Shown piece by piece: positions 7,675 through 15,376 of a stretch of DNA of 24,585 bases. The notes below the pieces were generated by a model. It saw only the letters and a list, made by a program, of their open reading frames with translations, searched no databases and was not told the origin of the DNA. The translations under genes and the position numbers were made by a program. The stretch covers positions 1 through 24,585 of the forward strand of contig CAYQWX010000024.1 in the NCBI GenBank assembly GCA_964421355.1, given 5' to 3'. The stretch's first letter is position 1; each line of letters starts with the position of its first letter. The DNA is from JALTDM01 sp964421355 (GTDB taxonomy: Bacteria > Bacteroidota > Bacteroidia > Bacteroidales > JALTDM01).

Positions 7675-8733
7675 TTATTTATTTTCTTCTTTTTCTTCTT
7701 TCAGTGCATTTTTTTTGAGCTCAAAGTTTAATTTTCTATTTCTGAAAATATCAATTGCCAAATATACGGCATTTCTAAATGATGTATGATTAGATTTGTT
7801 GTCTCCTACTATATCATAACCGACTCCATGATCGGGAGAAGTGCGAACAATAGGTAATCCTGCAGTATAGTTTACGCCTTCGCCAAAACTCAATGTTTTA
7901 AAAGGAACAAGTCCTTGGTCATGATACATAGCAAGAGTTGCGTCAAACTCTTTATAATGTCCTGCTCCAAAAAAGCCATCAGCAGGATATGGACCAAATG
8001 CTTTTATGCCTTCTCCAAATGCTTGTTTTATTGCAGGTTCTATAATGTACTTTTCTTCATCTCCGATTATGCCTTGGTCTCCTGCATGAGGATTAAGTCC
8101 CAATACGGCTATTTTAGGATTGCTAATATTGAAATCTATGCGAAGGCTATCATACATTAATTTTATTTTATTGTAAACAAGTTTGCTATCAATTTTGTCT
8201 GCTACGTTTTTTAACGGTATATGTTCCGTAACTAATCCTATTTTTACATAAGGACTAATCATAAACATTAAAACATTTTTTACATTGAAATAACTTTTTA
8301 GAAAGTCGGTGTGTCCTTTAAAGGGAAATTTATCGGAATATAAGCTATGTTTATTTATTGGTGCTGTTACAAGCACATCTGCTTTTCCTTCCAAAATATC
8401 AGTAAGAGCACATTCCAAAGATTTTATTGCGGCAATACCTGCTATTTCCGTGCTTTTACCAAGTTCTACTTTTGTTTCTCCGTCTATGCAATTTACCAAG
8501 TTGGGGCGTTTGTGATTTATTCTATCCACAGATAAAACTTGATTGAAACTGAAATTTTGTAATTTTATATTTTTTCTATGATATGCAGCTACTTTTGCAG
8601 AACCATAAATTATTGGCGTACAAATTTCAGTTATGCTATTATCTGCAAAAGTTTTTATTATCACTTCATAACTTATTCCATTGATGTCTCCATGAGATAC
8701 AGCTACTTTTATTTTTTCTTGAGGTCCTACCAT
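7675..8733 (-). CDS. pdxA: 4-hydroxythreonine-4-phosphate dehydrogenase
   Basis: 352-residue cytosolic enzyme of pyridoxal-phosphate synthesis. It oxidises 4-phosphohydroxy-L-threonine with NAD(P)+, and the product condenses with deoxyxylulose phosphate through PdxJ. The three metal-binding histidines are visible: H141 in K-G-H-T-D, H216 in L-N-P-H-A-G and H271 in M-Y-H-D-Q-G. The N-terminal V-S-H-G-D-I-N-G-I and C-terminal T-S-P-D-H-G are also typical. I place the start at 8733: an in-frame ATG at 8784 would add 17 unconserved residues, and a -7 promoter element (8760-8767) falls inside that extension, so an mRNA from it could not include the upstream ATG. The gene appears monocistronic; its upstream region is shared with the divergent thioesterase operon. 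Confidence 0.95.
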   Translation of the reverse strand: MVGPQEKIKVAVSHGDINGISYEVIIKTFADNSITEICTPIIYGSAKVAAYHRKNIKLQNFSFNQVLSVDRINHKRPNLVNCIDGETKVELGKSTEIAGIAAIKSLECALTDILEGKADVLVTAPINKHSLYSDKFPFKGHTDFLKSYFNVKNVLMFMISPYVKIGLVTEHIPLKNVADKIDSKLVYNKIKLMYDSLRIDFNISNPKIAVLGLNPHAGDQGIIGDEEKYIIEPAIKQAFGEGIKAFGPYPADGFFGAGHYKEFDATLAMYHDQGLVPFKTLSFGEGVNYTAGLPIVRTSPDHGVGYDIVGDNKSNHTSFRNAVYLAIDIFRNRKLNFELKKNALKEEKEENK

Positions 8734-8759
8734 AATTATACTTTTTTTGAAAAGACAAA

Positions 8760-8767
8760 CAAAGGTA
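8760..8767 (-). promoter_or_regulatory. Bacteroidota -7 promoter element for pdxA
   Basis: TACCTTTG on the minus strand, 26 nt before the ATG at 8733. It decides the pdxA start, because it lies downstream of the alternative ATG at 8784. Confidence 0.6.
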
Positions 8768-8891
8768 ATACATTTTTTATTCATATTTATGTACTTTTAG
8801 AAATGATAGGGTAGAGGTAGTTCACATGGAAATTAATGTAATTATTATTACTTTTTCTTCATATTGTAAAATATTGTCTTAAAAAAATCAG

Positions 8892-8899
8892 TTTATTTG
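8892..8899 (+). promoter_or_regulatory. Probable -7 element for the thioesterase-mqnBD operon
   Basis: TTTATTTG, one mismatch from TAnnTTTG, 21 nt before the ATG at 8921. The position fits the other promoters in this window. Confidence 0.35.
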
Positions 8900-8920
8900 T
8901 ATTGGTAAAATTATAAAACT

Positions 8921-9391
8921 ATGAGTAGTAAAATTTCACATAACGAACAAAGAATAAAGTTTCATCATTGTACTCAAATACAAATCCGTTTTAATGATAT
9001 TGATATTGCAGGTCATGTTAATAATTCCATATATTTTGAATATCTGAACTATTCCCGTATGGTGTATTTTAAAGAGGTAATGGGAGAAAATATAGATTGG
9101 CAAAAAACAGGAGTGGTAATTGTTAGAATGGAAATAGATTATTTTGAACCTATATTCATTAATGATGAAATAGAAGTGTGTGCGCATATATCTAAAATAG
9201 GAAACAAAAGTATAGAGATGTACCAAAGAATCCAGAAAAAAGATAGTGAGGGGAATATAAAAGAAATAGCATTTGCAAAATCAATACTGGTTGTATATGA
9301 TTATGTGGCACAAACATCTATTCCTATTCCTAAAAAATGGAAAGAAATATTAGTGAATTTTGAAAAAAATATTGTATTGAAATCAAATTAA
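8921..9391 (+). CDS. Acyl-CoA thioesterase, hotdog fold (4HBT family)
   Basis: 156-residue cytosolic protein of the 4-hydroxybenzoyl-CoA thioesterase family. The signature R-F-N-D-I-D-I-A-G-H-V-N-N is at 23-35, with D28 in the position of the catalytic acid, followed by the Y-F-E-Y helix start. It should hydrolyse an acyl-CoA thioester; the natural acyl group is not readable from the sequence. It is the first gene of an operon with a TraB/GumN protein (11-bp gap), mqnB and mqnD. A link to menaquinone is possible only by position: the futalosine route has no known CoA-thioester step, so a general fatty-acyl-CoA role is at least as likely. Confidence 0.85.
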   Translation: MSSKISHNEQRIKFHHCTQIQIRFNDIDIAGHVNNSIYFEYLNYSRMVYFKEVMGENIDWQKTGVVIVRMEIDYFEPIFINDEIEVCAHISKIGNKSIEMYQRIQKKDSEGNIKEIAFAKSILVVYDYVAQTSIPIPKKWKEILVNFEKNIVLKSN

Positions 9392-9402
9392 AAAATAAAA
9401 AA

Positions 9403-10284
9403 ATGAAAAAATATGCTTTTTTATTATTGGCAACAATATTTACATCTATTTCTACAATAATGAATGCACAAAGTCTGCTTTGGAAAATAACTGGTAAAGG
9501 ACTTAAAAAGCCTTCATATCTGTATGGAACAATACATATTCAGGATAAAAGGGTTTTTGCTTTTGACGACACTGTGTTAAATACTCTTAAAAGTTGTGAT
9601 GCTTATGCTATGGAATTAAATCCGGAAAAAATTGATCCACAAAAGATGAAAAAATTAACTTTAATGAAAAAACATACGATAAAAGAGCTGCTTACACAAG
9701 AAGAATATGATAAATTAGATAAATATTTGCGGGAGAAAACAGGTTCAAGTGTGATGTTATTTAATAAGGTAAAACCTTTTTTTATACAATCGCAGATAAT
9801 GCAACTTGATATGCCAAAAGATGAAGCGGAAGCACTTGATTTATACTTTTTCAAATATGCCAAAAAACACAATTTGAAAGTGTATGGTATAGAAAAACTA
9901 AAAGAACAACTTGCGGCTGTCAATAAAATTTCTTTAAAAGATCAAGCCAAAATGCTTATGCAGTCTGTGGAAGATACAACAAGTCAAAATTTTGAAGATT
10001 TGGTGTCTGCTTACCGTTCACAGGATTTGAAAAAGCTTTATAAACTGCTGAGAGACACAACGTTGCCGCAGAATTTTGAAGAGGCTTTTTTGATAAAACG
10101 AAACAAAGTGATGGCAAAAAGAATATCAAAATTTATAAAAAAACAAAGTGTGTTTAATGCAATTGGGGCAGCACATCTTGCTGGGGAACATGGAGTAATA
10201 GCATTACTTCGTAAAAAAGGGTATACTGTAGAACCAGTACATTTTGAATTCAAAGAAATAGAAAACGGAGATAAAACGGAATGA
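9403..10284 (+). CDS. TraB/GumN family protein, exported
   Basis: 293 residues. A signal peptide (about 1-23, ending M-N-A-Q) sends it out of the cytoplasm. The TraB/GumN (Tiki-like) fold is shown by Y-G-T-I-H at 41-45 after L-L-W-K-I-T and S-Y-L, and by the second motif G-A-A-H-L-A-G-E-H-G near residue 255. These two G-x-x-H elements carry the putative metal ligands of a family related to the Tiki metalloproteases. The bacterial members are poorly characterised. The gene ends in ATGA, overlapping mqnB by 4 bp, so translation is probably coupled, although a role in menaquinone synthesis is not evident. Confidence 0.85.
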   Translation: MKKYAFLLLATIFTSISTIMNAQSLLWKITGKGLKKPSYLYGTIHIQDKRVFAFDDTVLNTLKSCDAYAMELNPEKIDPQKMKKLTLMKKHTIKELLTQEEYDKLDKYLREKTGSSVMLFNKVKPFFIQSQIMQLDMPKDEAEALDLYFFKYAKKHNLKVYGIEKLKEQLAAVNKISLKDQAKMLMQSVEDTTSQNFEDLVSAYRSQDLKKLYKLLRDTTLPQNFEEAFLIKRNKVMAKRISKFIKKQSVFNAIGAAHLAGEHGVIALLRKKGYTVEPVHFEFKEIENGDKTE

Positions 10285-10898
10285 AAAAATTATTGCTGGT
10301 ATCTGCTACTTTTGCAGAAGTTAAGCATATCTTCCACTCAAAACATGATATGAATATTATAAATTATTCGGCGAATACCGATATTTTAATAACGGGTATA
10401 GGCATATTGCCAACTTCTTATTACCTTACTAAGCATTTGACCAATAATAAATATGAGATGGTTATAAATATTGGTATTGCAGGAAGTATTGGGACTTTTA
10501 AACCTCTGGAAACTGTAGAAGTTATTTCCGACACCATTGTCTCGGCAGGAAAATTGACAAAAGACAGTTTCTTTTCTATGTTTAATGCCGGTTATTGGGA
10601 TGAAAATATACATCCGTTTTTGTCAGGAATAATAGTAAATGAAAAGCATTTTTCTGATTTACCTTCTGCAAAAGGAATTACAACATCTATTGTTGGGTTT
10701 AATAAAAATCCCATGAAAAATTACAAACCGGATGTAGAGACTATGGAGGGTGCTGCTTTTTCGTATGTGTGCAAACAATTTGGTCAAAAATATTCTTCTA
10801 TAAGGACTATTTCAAATTATGTAAATTCTAAGAAATGGCATATAGAGGAAGCAATAAAAGAATTAAATGATTATATCATAAAAAAGATTAATTTATGA
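10281..10898 (+). CDS. mqnB: Futalosine hydrolase
   Basis: 205-residue nucleosidase of the PNP/MTA-SAH nucleosidase fold. It removes the base from futalosine to give dehypoxanthine futalosine in the chorismate-futalosine route to menaquinone. Visible features are the start L-L-V-S-A-T-F-A-E, the glycine loop G-I-G and N-I-G-I-A-G-S at about 70-76, and the ribose-binding V-E-T-M-E-G-A-A-F near residue 155 in which the Met-Glu pair contacts the sugar. The closing R-T-I-S-N-Y-V fits futalosine hydrolases and not MTA nucleosidases. Both ends overlap neighbours by 4 bp (TraB upstream, mqnD downstream), so it is strongly coupled to mqnD, which acts two steps later. Confidence 0.9.
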   Translation: MKKLLLVSATFAEVKHIFHSKHDMNIINYSANTDILITGIGILPTSYYLTKHLTNNKYEMVINIGIAGSIGTFKPLETVEVISDTIVSAGKLTKDSFFSMFNAGYWDENIHPFLSGIIVNEKHFSDLPSAKGITTSIVGFNKNPMKNYKPDVETMEGAAFSYVCKQFGQKYSSIRTISNYVNSKKWHIEEAIKELNDYIIKKINL

Positions 10899-11734
10899 AA
10901 AAGAAACTTCGTTTTGGTTTTTCATCTTGTCCTAATGATACATTTATTTTTTATGCACTGGTAAATAATAAAATAGATACACTCGGATTTGATTTTGATT
11001 TTATAATAAAGGATGTAGAGGAGTTAAATAATATGGCTATTGCCAACGAAATAGATATTACCAAAATAAGTTTTAATGCTTATGGTAAGGTGTCACAGCG
11101 ATATGTGTTGAGTAATCATGGTAGTGCATTGGGAAAGAATAACGGACCGTTAGTTATTGCCTTGCAACAGTTTGCAATAGGTGAATTAAAAAATAAAAAG
11201 ATTGCAATTCCCGGTGTCAATACTACTGCAAATTTACTATTATCCATTGCTTTTCCTGAAGTAAAAGATAAAAAGGAATACCTGTTTTCGGATATAGAAA
11301 AAGCGATATTGTCAAAAGAAGTAGATGCAGGATTGATAATACATGAAACTCGCTTTACATATATGAACAAGGGTCTAAAAAAAATAATGGATTTAGGGGA
11401 GTGGTGGGAAACGCAATATAAATTACCTCTTCCTCTCGGTGGTATATGCGTGTCTCGTAATTTGCCTAATGAACAAGTACTTGCCATTGATTATCTTATA
11501 GGACAAAGTATAGAATATGCCTTTGAAAATCCGCAGGAAACTTATAAATTTATCAAACATTATGCACAAGATACATCCGATAGGGTAATAAGAAACCATA
11601 TTGATTTATATGTAAATGAATTTACACGTGAATTGGGAAGTTTAGGGAAAAAATCTATTAGATTTTTATTAGAAAGCGGGAAGCAACAAGGATTTTTCTC
11701 ATCACTTCCCGATAAATTGTTTGTAGGGGAATAA
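10895..11734 (+). CDS. mqnD: 1,4-dihydroxy-6-naphthoate synthase
   Basis: 279-residue cytosolic enzyme with a periplasmic-binding-protein-like fold. It converts cyclic dehypoxanthine futalosine to 1,4-dihydroxy-6-naphthoate, the last dedicated head-group step of the futalosine menaquinone pathway. The N-terminus F-G-F-S-S-C-P-N-D-T-F-I-F is diagnostic for MqnD, and H150 in L-I-I-H-E corresponds to the catalytic histidine described in the Thermus enzyme. Length is normal. It overlaps mqnB by 4 bp and ends the operon. mqnA and mqnC are not in the window, so the pathway is split across the genome. The gene converges on the lpxD-type gene with an 18-bp spacer and no clear terminator. Confidence 0.95.
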   Translation: MKKKLRFGFSSCPNDTFIFYALVNNKIDTLGFDFDFIIKDVEELNNMAIANEIDITKISFNAYGKVSQRYVLSNHGSALGKNNGPLVIALQQFAIGELKNKKIAIPGVNTTANLLLSIAFPEVKDKKEYLFSDIEKAILSKEVDAGLIIHETRFTYMNKGLKKIMDLGEWWETQYKLPLPLGGICVSRNLPNEQVLAIDYLIGQSIEYAFENPQETYKFIKHYAQDTSDRVIRNHIDLYVNEFTRELGSLGKKSIRFLLESGKQQGFFSSLPDKLFVGE

Positions 11735-11752
11735 ATTATTTATTTACTTTTC

Positions 11753-12685
11753 TTATTTTTTTATTTTTTCCAGCAATTCCGGAATGCGGGTAACATATAC
11801 CAATTCTTTCATTTTTTCTCTTGCTTCTTTAGCAGGTGAACCAAAATAAGTCTTACCTCCTTCCAAAGAACTGCTTATTCCTGATTGTCCCAATACTATT
11901 GCTCCTTTGCCTATGGTAAGGTCTTTTTGCACACCTACTTGTCCCCATAATATCACATCATCTTCTATGGTAACGGTTCCTGCTACTCCTACTTGTGCTG
12001 CAAATAAACAATTTTTGCCAATTACAGTATCATGCCCTATTTGGATTAAGTTGTCTAATTTAGTCCCTTGTCCAATTATTGTATCTCCCGAAACTCCTCT
12101 GTCTATAGTGCAATTTGCCCCAATCTCTACATTGTCTTCTATTATTACTCTGCCGCAAGAAATCATTTTGTGATAACCGTCTTTTCTTTTTTGAAAATAA
12201 AAAGCATCTGCACCAATAACTGTGCCGGAATGAATAACCACATTATCACCTATTATCACATTGTGATAAATAGTAACATTAGCGTGAATTAAGCAGTTTT
12301 TCCCTATTTTTACATTTTCACCCACAAATGTGCCGGGCTGAATTATGGTGTCTTCTCCTATTTCGGCAGAAGGATTTATCATTTCATTTGAAGGAGAATA
12401 ATGTGTAAAACGCTTTACAATATTATTGTATGCTACAAAAGGGTCTTGATGGTAAATAAGAGTTTTACCTTCGGGAGGCTCTAATTTTTTGTTTATTATG
12501 ATTGTTGTTGCTTTGGAATTAAGGGCTTTTTTATAATATTTGGGGTGATCAACAAATGTTAGATCACCTTTTTCTACTTTGTGTATTTCATTTATTCCTG
12601 TAATAAGGAAATTTTTGTTACCAATAGGCTCACCATCAACAAGTAAAGCAATTTCTTCCAGAGTATAAGGTCGGTCAAGTTTCAT
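11753..12685 (-). CDS. LpxD-type UDP-acylglucosamine N-acyltransferase
   Basis: 310 residues. An N-terminal uridine-binding-like domain (about 1-100) precedes a left-handed beta-helix of hexapeptide repeats (about 105-275) and a short C-terminal helix. LpxD adds the second 3-hydroxyacyl chain to UDP-3-O-acylglucosamine in lipid A synthesis. The catalytic histidine is visible as H218 in I-Q-I-G-H-D-T-V-I-G, and the E-I-G-A-N-C-T-I-D-R-G and G-A-D-A-F-Y-F elements match LpxD well. It is a little shorter than the usual 335-345 residues. In Bacteroidota an lpxD-like copy next to efp is often a second paralogue beside the lpxD of the lipid A operon, so I leave the symbol blank. It follows efp by 5 bp in one operon. 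Confidence 0.88.
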   Translation of the reverse strand: MKLDRPYTLEEIALLVDGEPIGNKNFLITGINEIHKVEKGDLTFVDHPKYYKKALNSKATTIIINKKLEPPEGKTLIYHQDPFVAYNNIVKRFTHYSPSNEMINPSAEIGEDTIIQPGTFVGENVKIGKNCLIHANVTIYHNVIIGDNVVIHSGTVIGADAFYFQKRKDGYHKMISCGRVIIEDNVEIGANCTIDRGVSGDTIIGQGTKLDNLIQIGHDTVIGKNCLFAAQVGVAGTVTIEDDVILWGQVGVQKDLTIGKGAIVLGQSGISSSLEGGKTYFGSPAKEAREKMKELVYVTRIPELLEKIKK

Positions 12686-12690
12686 GTTCT

Positions 12691-13260
12691 TTATTTTCTA
12701 ACTCGCTCTACATAACTTACGCTACGGGTATCTATTTTTATTAAATCTCCTACATTTACAAATAATGGGACTTGTATTTCCAAGCCTGTTTCAGTTTTTG
12801 CGGGCTTCATAGCTGTAGATGAGGCGGTATCTCCCTTTACTCCTGGTTCTGTGTATATTACTTCATGTATTACATGGGCAGGAAGTTCTACACTTAATGG
12901 TTCTTCTTTATCTGCATGAAAAACTATTTGTATTTCCATTCCTTCTTTAAGTAACAAAGGATTTTCTATCAAATGTTCTTCTATATATACTTGTTCAAAA
13001 GTTTCGGTGTGCATAAATACATAAGAGTGTTCATCTTTATAAAGATATTGATATGGTCTTGTTTCTACTCTTACCACATCTATTTTTGCACCTGATGGGA
13101 AAGTATTATCAATCACTCTACCTGTAGTTAAACTTTTAAGTTTTGTTCTTATAAATGCACTTCCTTTTCCTGGTTTTACATGTTGAAACTCAACTATTTG
13201 ATAAGTGTCATTCTTAAATTCAATACAAAGACCTTTTCTAATATCTGCGGTTGTTGCCAT
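12691..13260 (-). CDS. efp: Translation elongation factor P
   Basis: 189-residue factor that binds between the P and E sites of stalled ribosomes and rescues proline stretches. Three beta-barrel domains are expected, and the KOW-like N-terminal domain carries the tip loop V-K-P-G-K-G-S-A with K32 at the place of the post-translationally modified lysine (E. coli K34). The C-terminal domain ends V-N-V-G-D-L-I-K-I-D-T-R-S, the EF-P signature. The length is standard. It is the promoter-proximal gene of an efp-lpxD-type operon, with a -7 element at 13287-13294. Confidence 0.97.
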   Translation of the reverse strand: MATTADIRKGLCIEFKNDTYQIVEFQHVKPGKGSAFIRTKLKSLTTGRVIDNTFPSGAKIDVVRVETRPYQYLYKDEHSYVFMHTETFEQVYIEEHLIENPLLLKEGMEIQIVFHADKEEPLSVELPAHVIHEVIYTEPGVKGDTASSTAMKPAKTETGLEIQVPLFVNVGDLIKIDTRSVSYVERVRK

Positions 13261-13286
13261 AAATTTTTAATTCTTTTATTTTTTTG

Positions 13287-13294
13287 CAAAAGTA
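13287..13294 (-). promoter_or_regulatory. Bacteroidota -7 promoter element for efp
   Basis: TACTTTTG on the minus strand, an exact TAnnTTTG match 26 nt upstream of the efp ATG. The rest of the 13261-13537 spacer holds no gene I can support; it must also contain the promoter of the permease pair, for which no exact match was found. Confidence 0.55.
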
Positions 13295-13537
13295 TAAAAA
13301 AACTGTTGATGAACTAATGAGGGGGCTTCTTTATTTTAGGTAGCTTGCTTTTTTTATGACAATCTCGAGAAGAATAATTTGTTGATTATCTGTGTGTTAA
13401 AGTTAAAAAAAGTCATTTTATATTTTGTTGGACACTAATGATTTGTAATATAAATAGAAATAAAAGAATACTGATAGCTATTTATAAATTATTGGTGGAA
13501 AATTAAATAATATTATATTGCAAACATCCAATTTTTA

Positions 13538-14029
13538 ATGTTTTTAAAAATGATAGGAATCATAATATTAACTATAATACTTACTATAATATCTTTTATT
13601 TTTAATAGAAAAAAGACATTGAAGGGAATTAGAAAAGGAATAATGATGTTTGTTAAGATTTTACCTACATTGTTATCTGTAATAATAATAGTTAGTATAG
13701 TTTTATATTTTGTTTCAGATAAAATTTTAATGCAATATTTTGGAAATAAAGCAGGATTAATGGCTTATGTTTCAGCAGCTTTAATTGGTGCGATATCTAT
13801 AATTCCGGGGTTTATTGCATATCCGTTATCCGGTATTTTAATATCAAAAGGTATTAGTTATGCTGTAATAGCTGTCTTTATTACTGCTTTAAAAATGGTT
13901 GGGATTTTGACTATTCCTTTAGAGGCAAAATATTTTGGACTAAAAACGGCTATAATTAGAAATTTATTAGCTTTTGTAGGAGCTTTAATTGTAGGATCTT
14001 TAATGGCGTTTATTTATGAAATGATATAA
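13538..14029 (+). CDS. Half-size permease, UPF0718/ArsP-type, N-terminal half
   Basis: 163-residue membrane protein with four to five hydrophobic segments. It resembles one half of the UPF0718/ArsP_1 permease family (YraQ, ArsP), in which a repeated unit of about four helices carries glycine/proline-rich loops; here the loop is S-A-A-L-I-G-A-I-S-I-I-P-G near 85-95, followed by Y-P-L-S-G-I-L-I-S-K-G. The next gene supplies the other half, and the stop and start codons overlap (TAATG), so the two probably form a heterodimer. Substrate unknown: ArsP exports methylated or organic arsenicals, but most members are uncharacterised. No ArsR-type regulator is adjacent. Confidence 0.72.
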   Translation: MFLKMIGIIILTIILTIISFIFNRKKTLKGIRKGIMMFVKILPTLLSVIIIVSIVLYFVSDKILMQYFGNKAGLMAYVSAALIGAISIIPGFIAYPLSGILISKGISYAVIAVFITALKMVGILTIPLEAKYFGLKTAIIRNLLAFVGALIVGSLMAFIYEMI

Positions 14030-14568
14030 TGATGAAAAATATAATAAAGAAATATAAGTTTGATTTTTCTATAATAGCGGCTTTTACTGTATTTGTATGT
14101 TTTTCATTTTATTTTCATTACGAACCGGGGATAGATATTTTTAAAGATGATTTTTGGGCTTTTATTAAAGAGATGATTTTGGCATTACCTGTAATGTTTA
14201 TTTTAGTTGGGCTTTTTGATGTTTGGGTATCAAAAGAAAAGGTGCAAAAATATGTAGGTAAAGCATCAGGAGTAAAAGGTGTTTTGTTAGTAATGATGTT
14301 AGCATTTTTGCAAGCGGGACCTTTATATGCAGCTTTTCCTGTTGCATATATTCTATGGAAAAAGGGAACTTCGCCAACCAATATTTTTATTTATTTAGGT
14401 GCTACATCTATAGTTAAGATTCCAATGTTAAGTTTTGAAATAGGATTTTTAGGTATTCGGTTTTCGTTAATTCGGATATTTTTATCAATTCCAGTATTTA
14501 TTTTAGTTGGGATAATTATGGGAAGATATTTTAAACATAATAATTTAGAAGTTAAAGACGGTAGATAA
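14029..14568 (+). CDS. Half-size permease, UPF0718/ArsP-type, C-terminal half
   Basis: 179-residue membrane protein with about five hydrophobic segments. The loops F-L-Q-A-G-P-L-Y-A-A-F-P and Y-L-G-A-T-S-I-V-K-I-P resemble the paired Gly/Pro loops of the UPF0718/ArsP_1 permeases. It begins one base before the end of the preceding half-permease (TAATG); a second ATG 3 bases on is equally possible. Two short half-genes in place of one roughly 300-340-residue permease are a recurring arrangement in this family, so I read them as a natural split and not as a frameshift. Transcription ends before the convergent lipoprotein operon; the 109-bp spacer has no distinct terminator. Confidence 0.72.
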   Translation: MMKNIIKKYKFDFSIIAAFTVFVCFSFYFHYEPGIDIFKDDFWAFIKEMILALPVMFILVGLFDVWVSKEKVQKYVGKASGVKGVLLVMMLAFLQAGPLYAAFPVAYILWKKGTSPTNIFIYLGATSIVKIPMLSFEIGFLGIRFSLIRIFLSIPVFILVGIIMGRYFKHNNLEVKDGR

Positions 14569-14677
14569 TTCAAAAATGTAAATTCAATTAGTAAATGCAA
14601 TTTTATTGTGTGTATTTGCCTGATTTTGAGCAGTATATGTTTGTTGAATGTGCTTAAAGATGATGATGATTGCTATT

Positions 14678-15376
14678 TCATTGATTTATAAGTTGCGTAA
14701 ACCACATATCTCCTGTTTCTATTCGGTCTTCTATTGGAATACCTTGTCCTATTGAGTAGCTTGAATATAATTGTTTTGTTACGGAATATATTAAGCCAAT
14801 ATTTTTTGCATATATTTCTGCTTCATAATCTTTGTTTATTTCCGTTGATATGTTTTTGTGTAATACTGTAATAGTGTTGTTGTATGTATTGCCATTTATT
14901 GTATAAGGTTGTTGGAAGTTGGTAACGGTGTATGTTTGTGTGGTGTCGGCATTATATTTGTTACCGTCCCATTGTTTGTTTTCTTCTATTGGGAATGATA
15001 ATTTTACATACGGTTTGTTATTTTGATATACAATAAGTTCAAACTGTGTGATAGCAAGCCACCACAAGCTGTCTTGTGTCCACTGGTTGTCCTGTGTGTC
15101 TGCCTTGTATTTGTATATTCTGTAAGCGGTTCGTCCTTCATTGTCTTTGAATTGTTCCGTAATTATTTGTTTTTCGTAATATACTGTGGTATCAAATACT
15201 CCTGCGGGAGCATCTATGTGTATGTGTGTGATTTTGTATATTTTGCTTGATGTGGTATCTATTGGGAAGTAGTTGTATCCCCAATTGATTTCCGTAGATT
15301 GGTTGTTATTTTGGGAGCAAGAGGTTATTGTTGCAATGATAATAAGCATGTAGTATTTGGCTAATTTATTTATCAT
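14678..15376 (-). CDS. Lipoprotein of unknown function
   Basis: 232 residues. The N-terminus has a lysine, a hydrophobic stretch (L-I-I-I-A-T-I) and a lipobox-like T-S-C with the lipidated cysteine at C20, followed by S-Q-N-N-N, so it is probably an anchored lipoprotein. The rest is rich in Tyr, Thr, Asn and beta-strand pattern and has no motif I recognise. Its start overlaps the end of the MscS-type gene by 11 bp, so it is translated as the last gene of the operon. The ATG at 15376 is preferred over the internal Met-10, because only the longer form has the positive charge a signal peptide needs. The link with ion transport is only by position. Confidence 0.75.
   Translation of the reverse strand: MINKLAKYYMLIIIATITSCSQNNNQSTEINWGYNYFPIDTTSSKIYKITHIHIDAPAGVFDTTVYYEKQIITEQFKDNEGRTAYRIYKYKADTQDNQWTQDSLWWLAITQFELIVYQNNKPYVKLSFPIEENKQWDGNKYNADTTQTYTVTNFQQPYTINGNTYNNTITVLHKNISTEINKDYEAEIYAKNIGLIYSVTKQLYSSYSIGQGIPIEDRIETGDMWFTQLINQ

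Noticed and set aside
8734..8784. N-terminal extension of pdxA by 17 codons from an upstream ATG
   Set aside because: A -7 promoter element lies inside it and the residues do not resemble PdxA N-termini; the start at 8733 gives the normal length.
13438..13506. 22-codon + frame in the efp/permease spacer
   Set aside because: No recognisable family and no clear promoter; short frames of this size are expected by chance.
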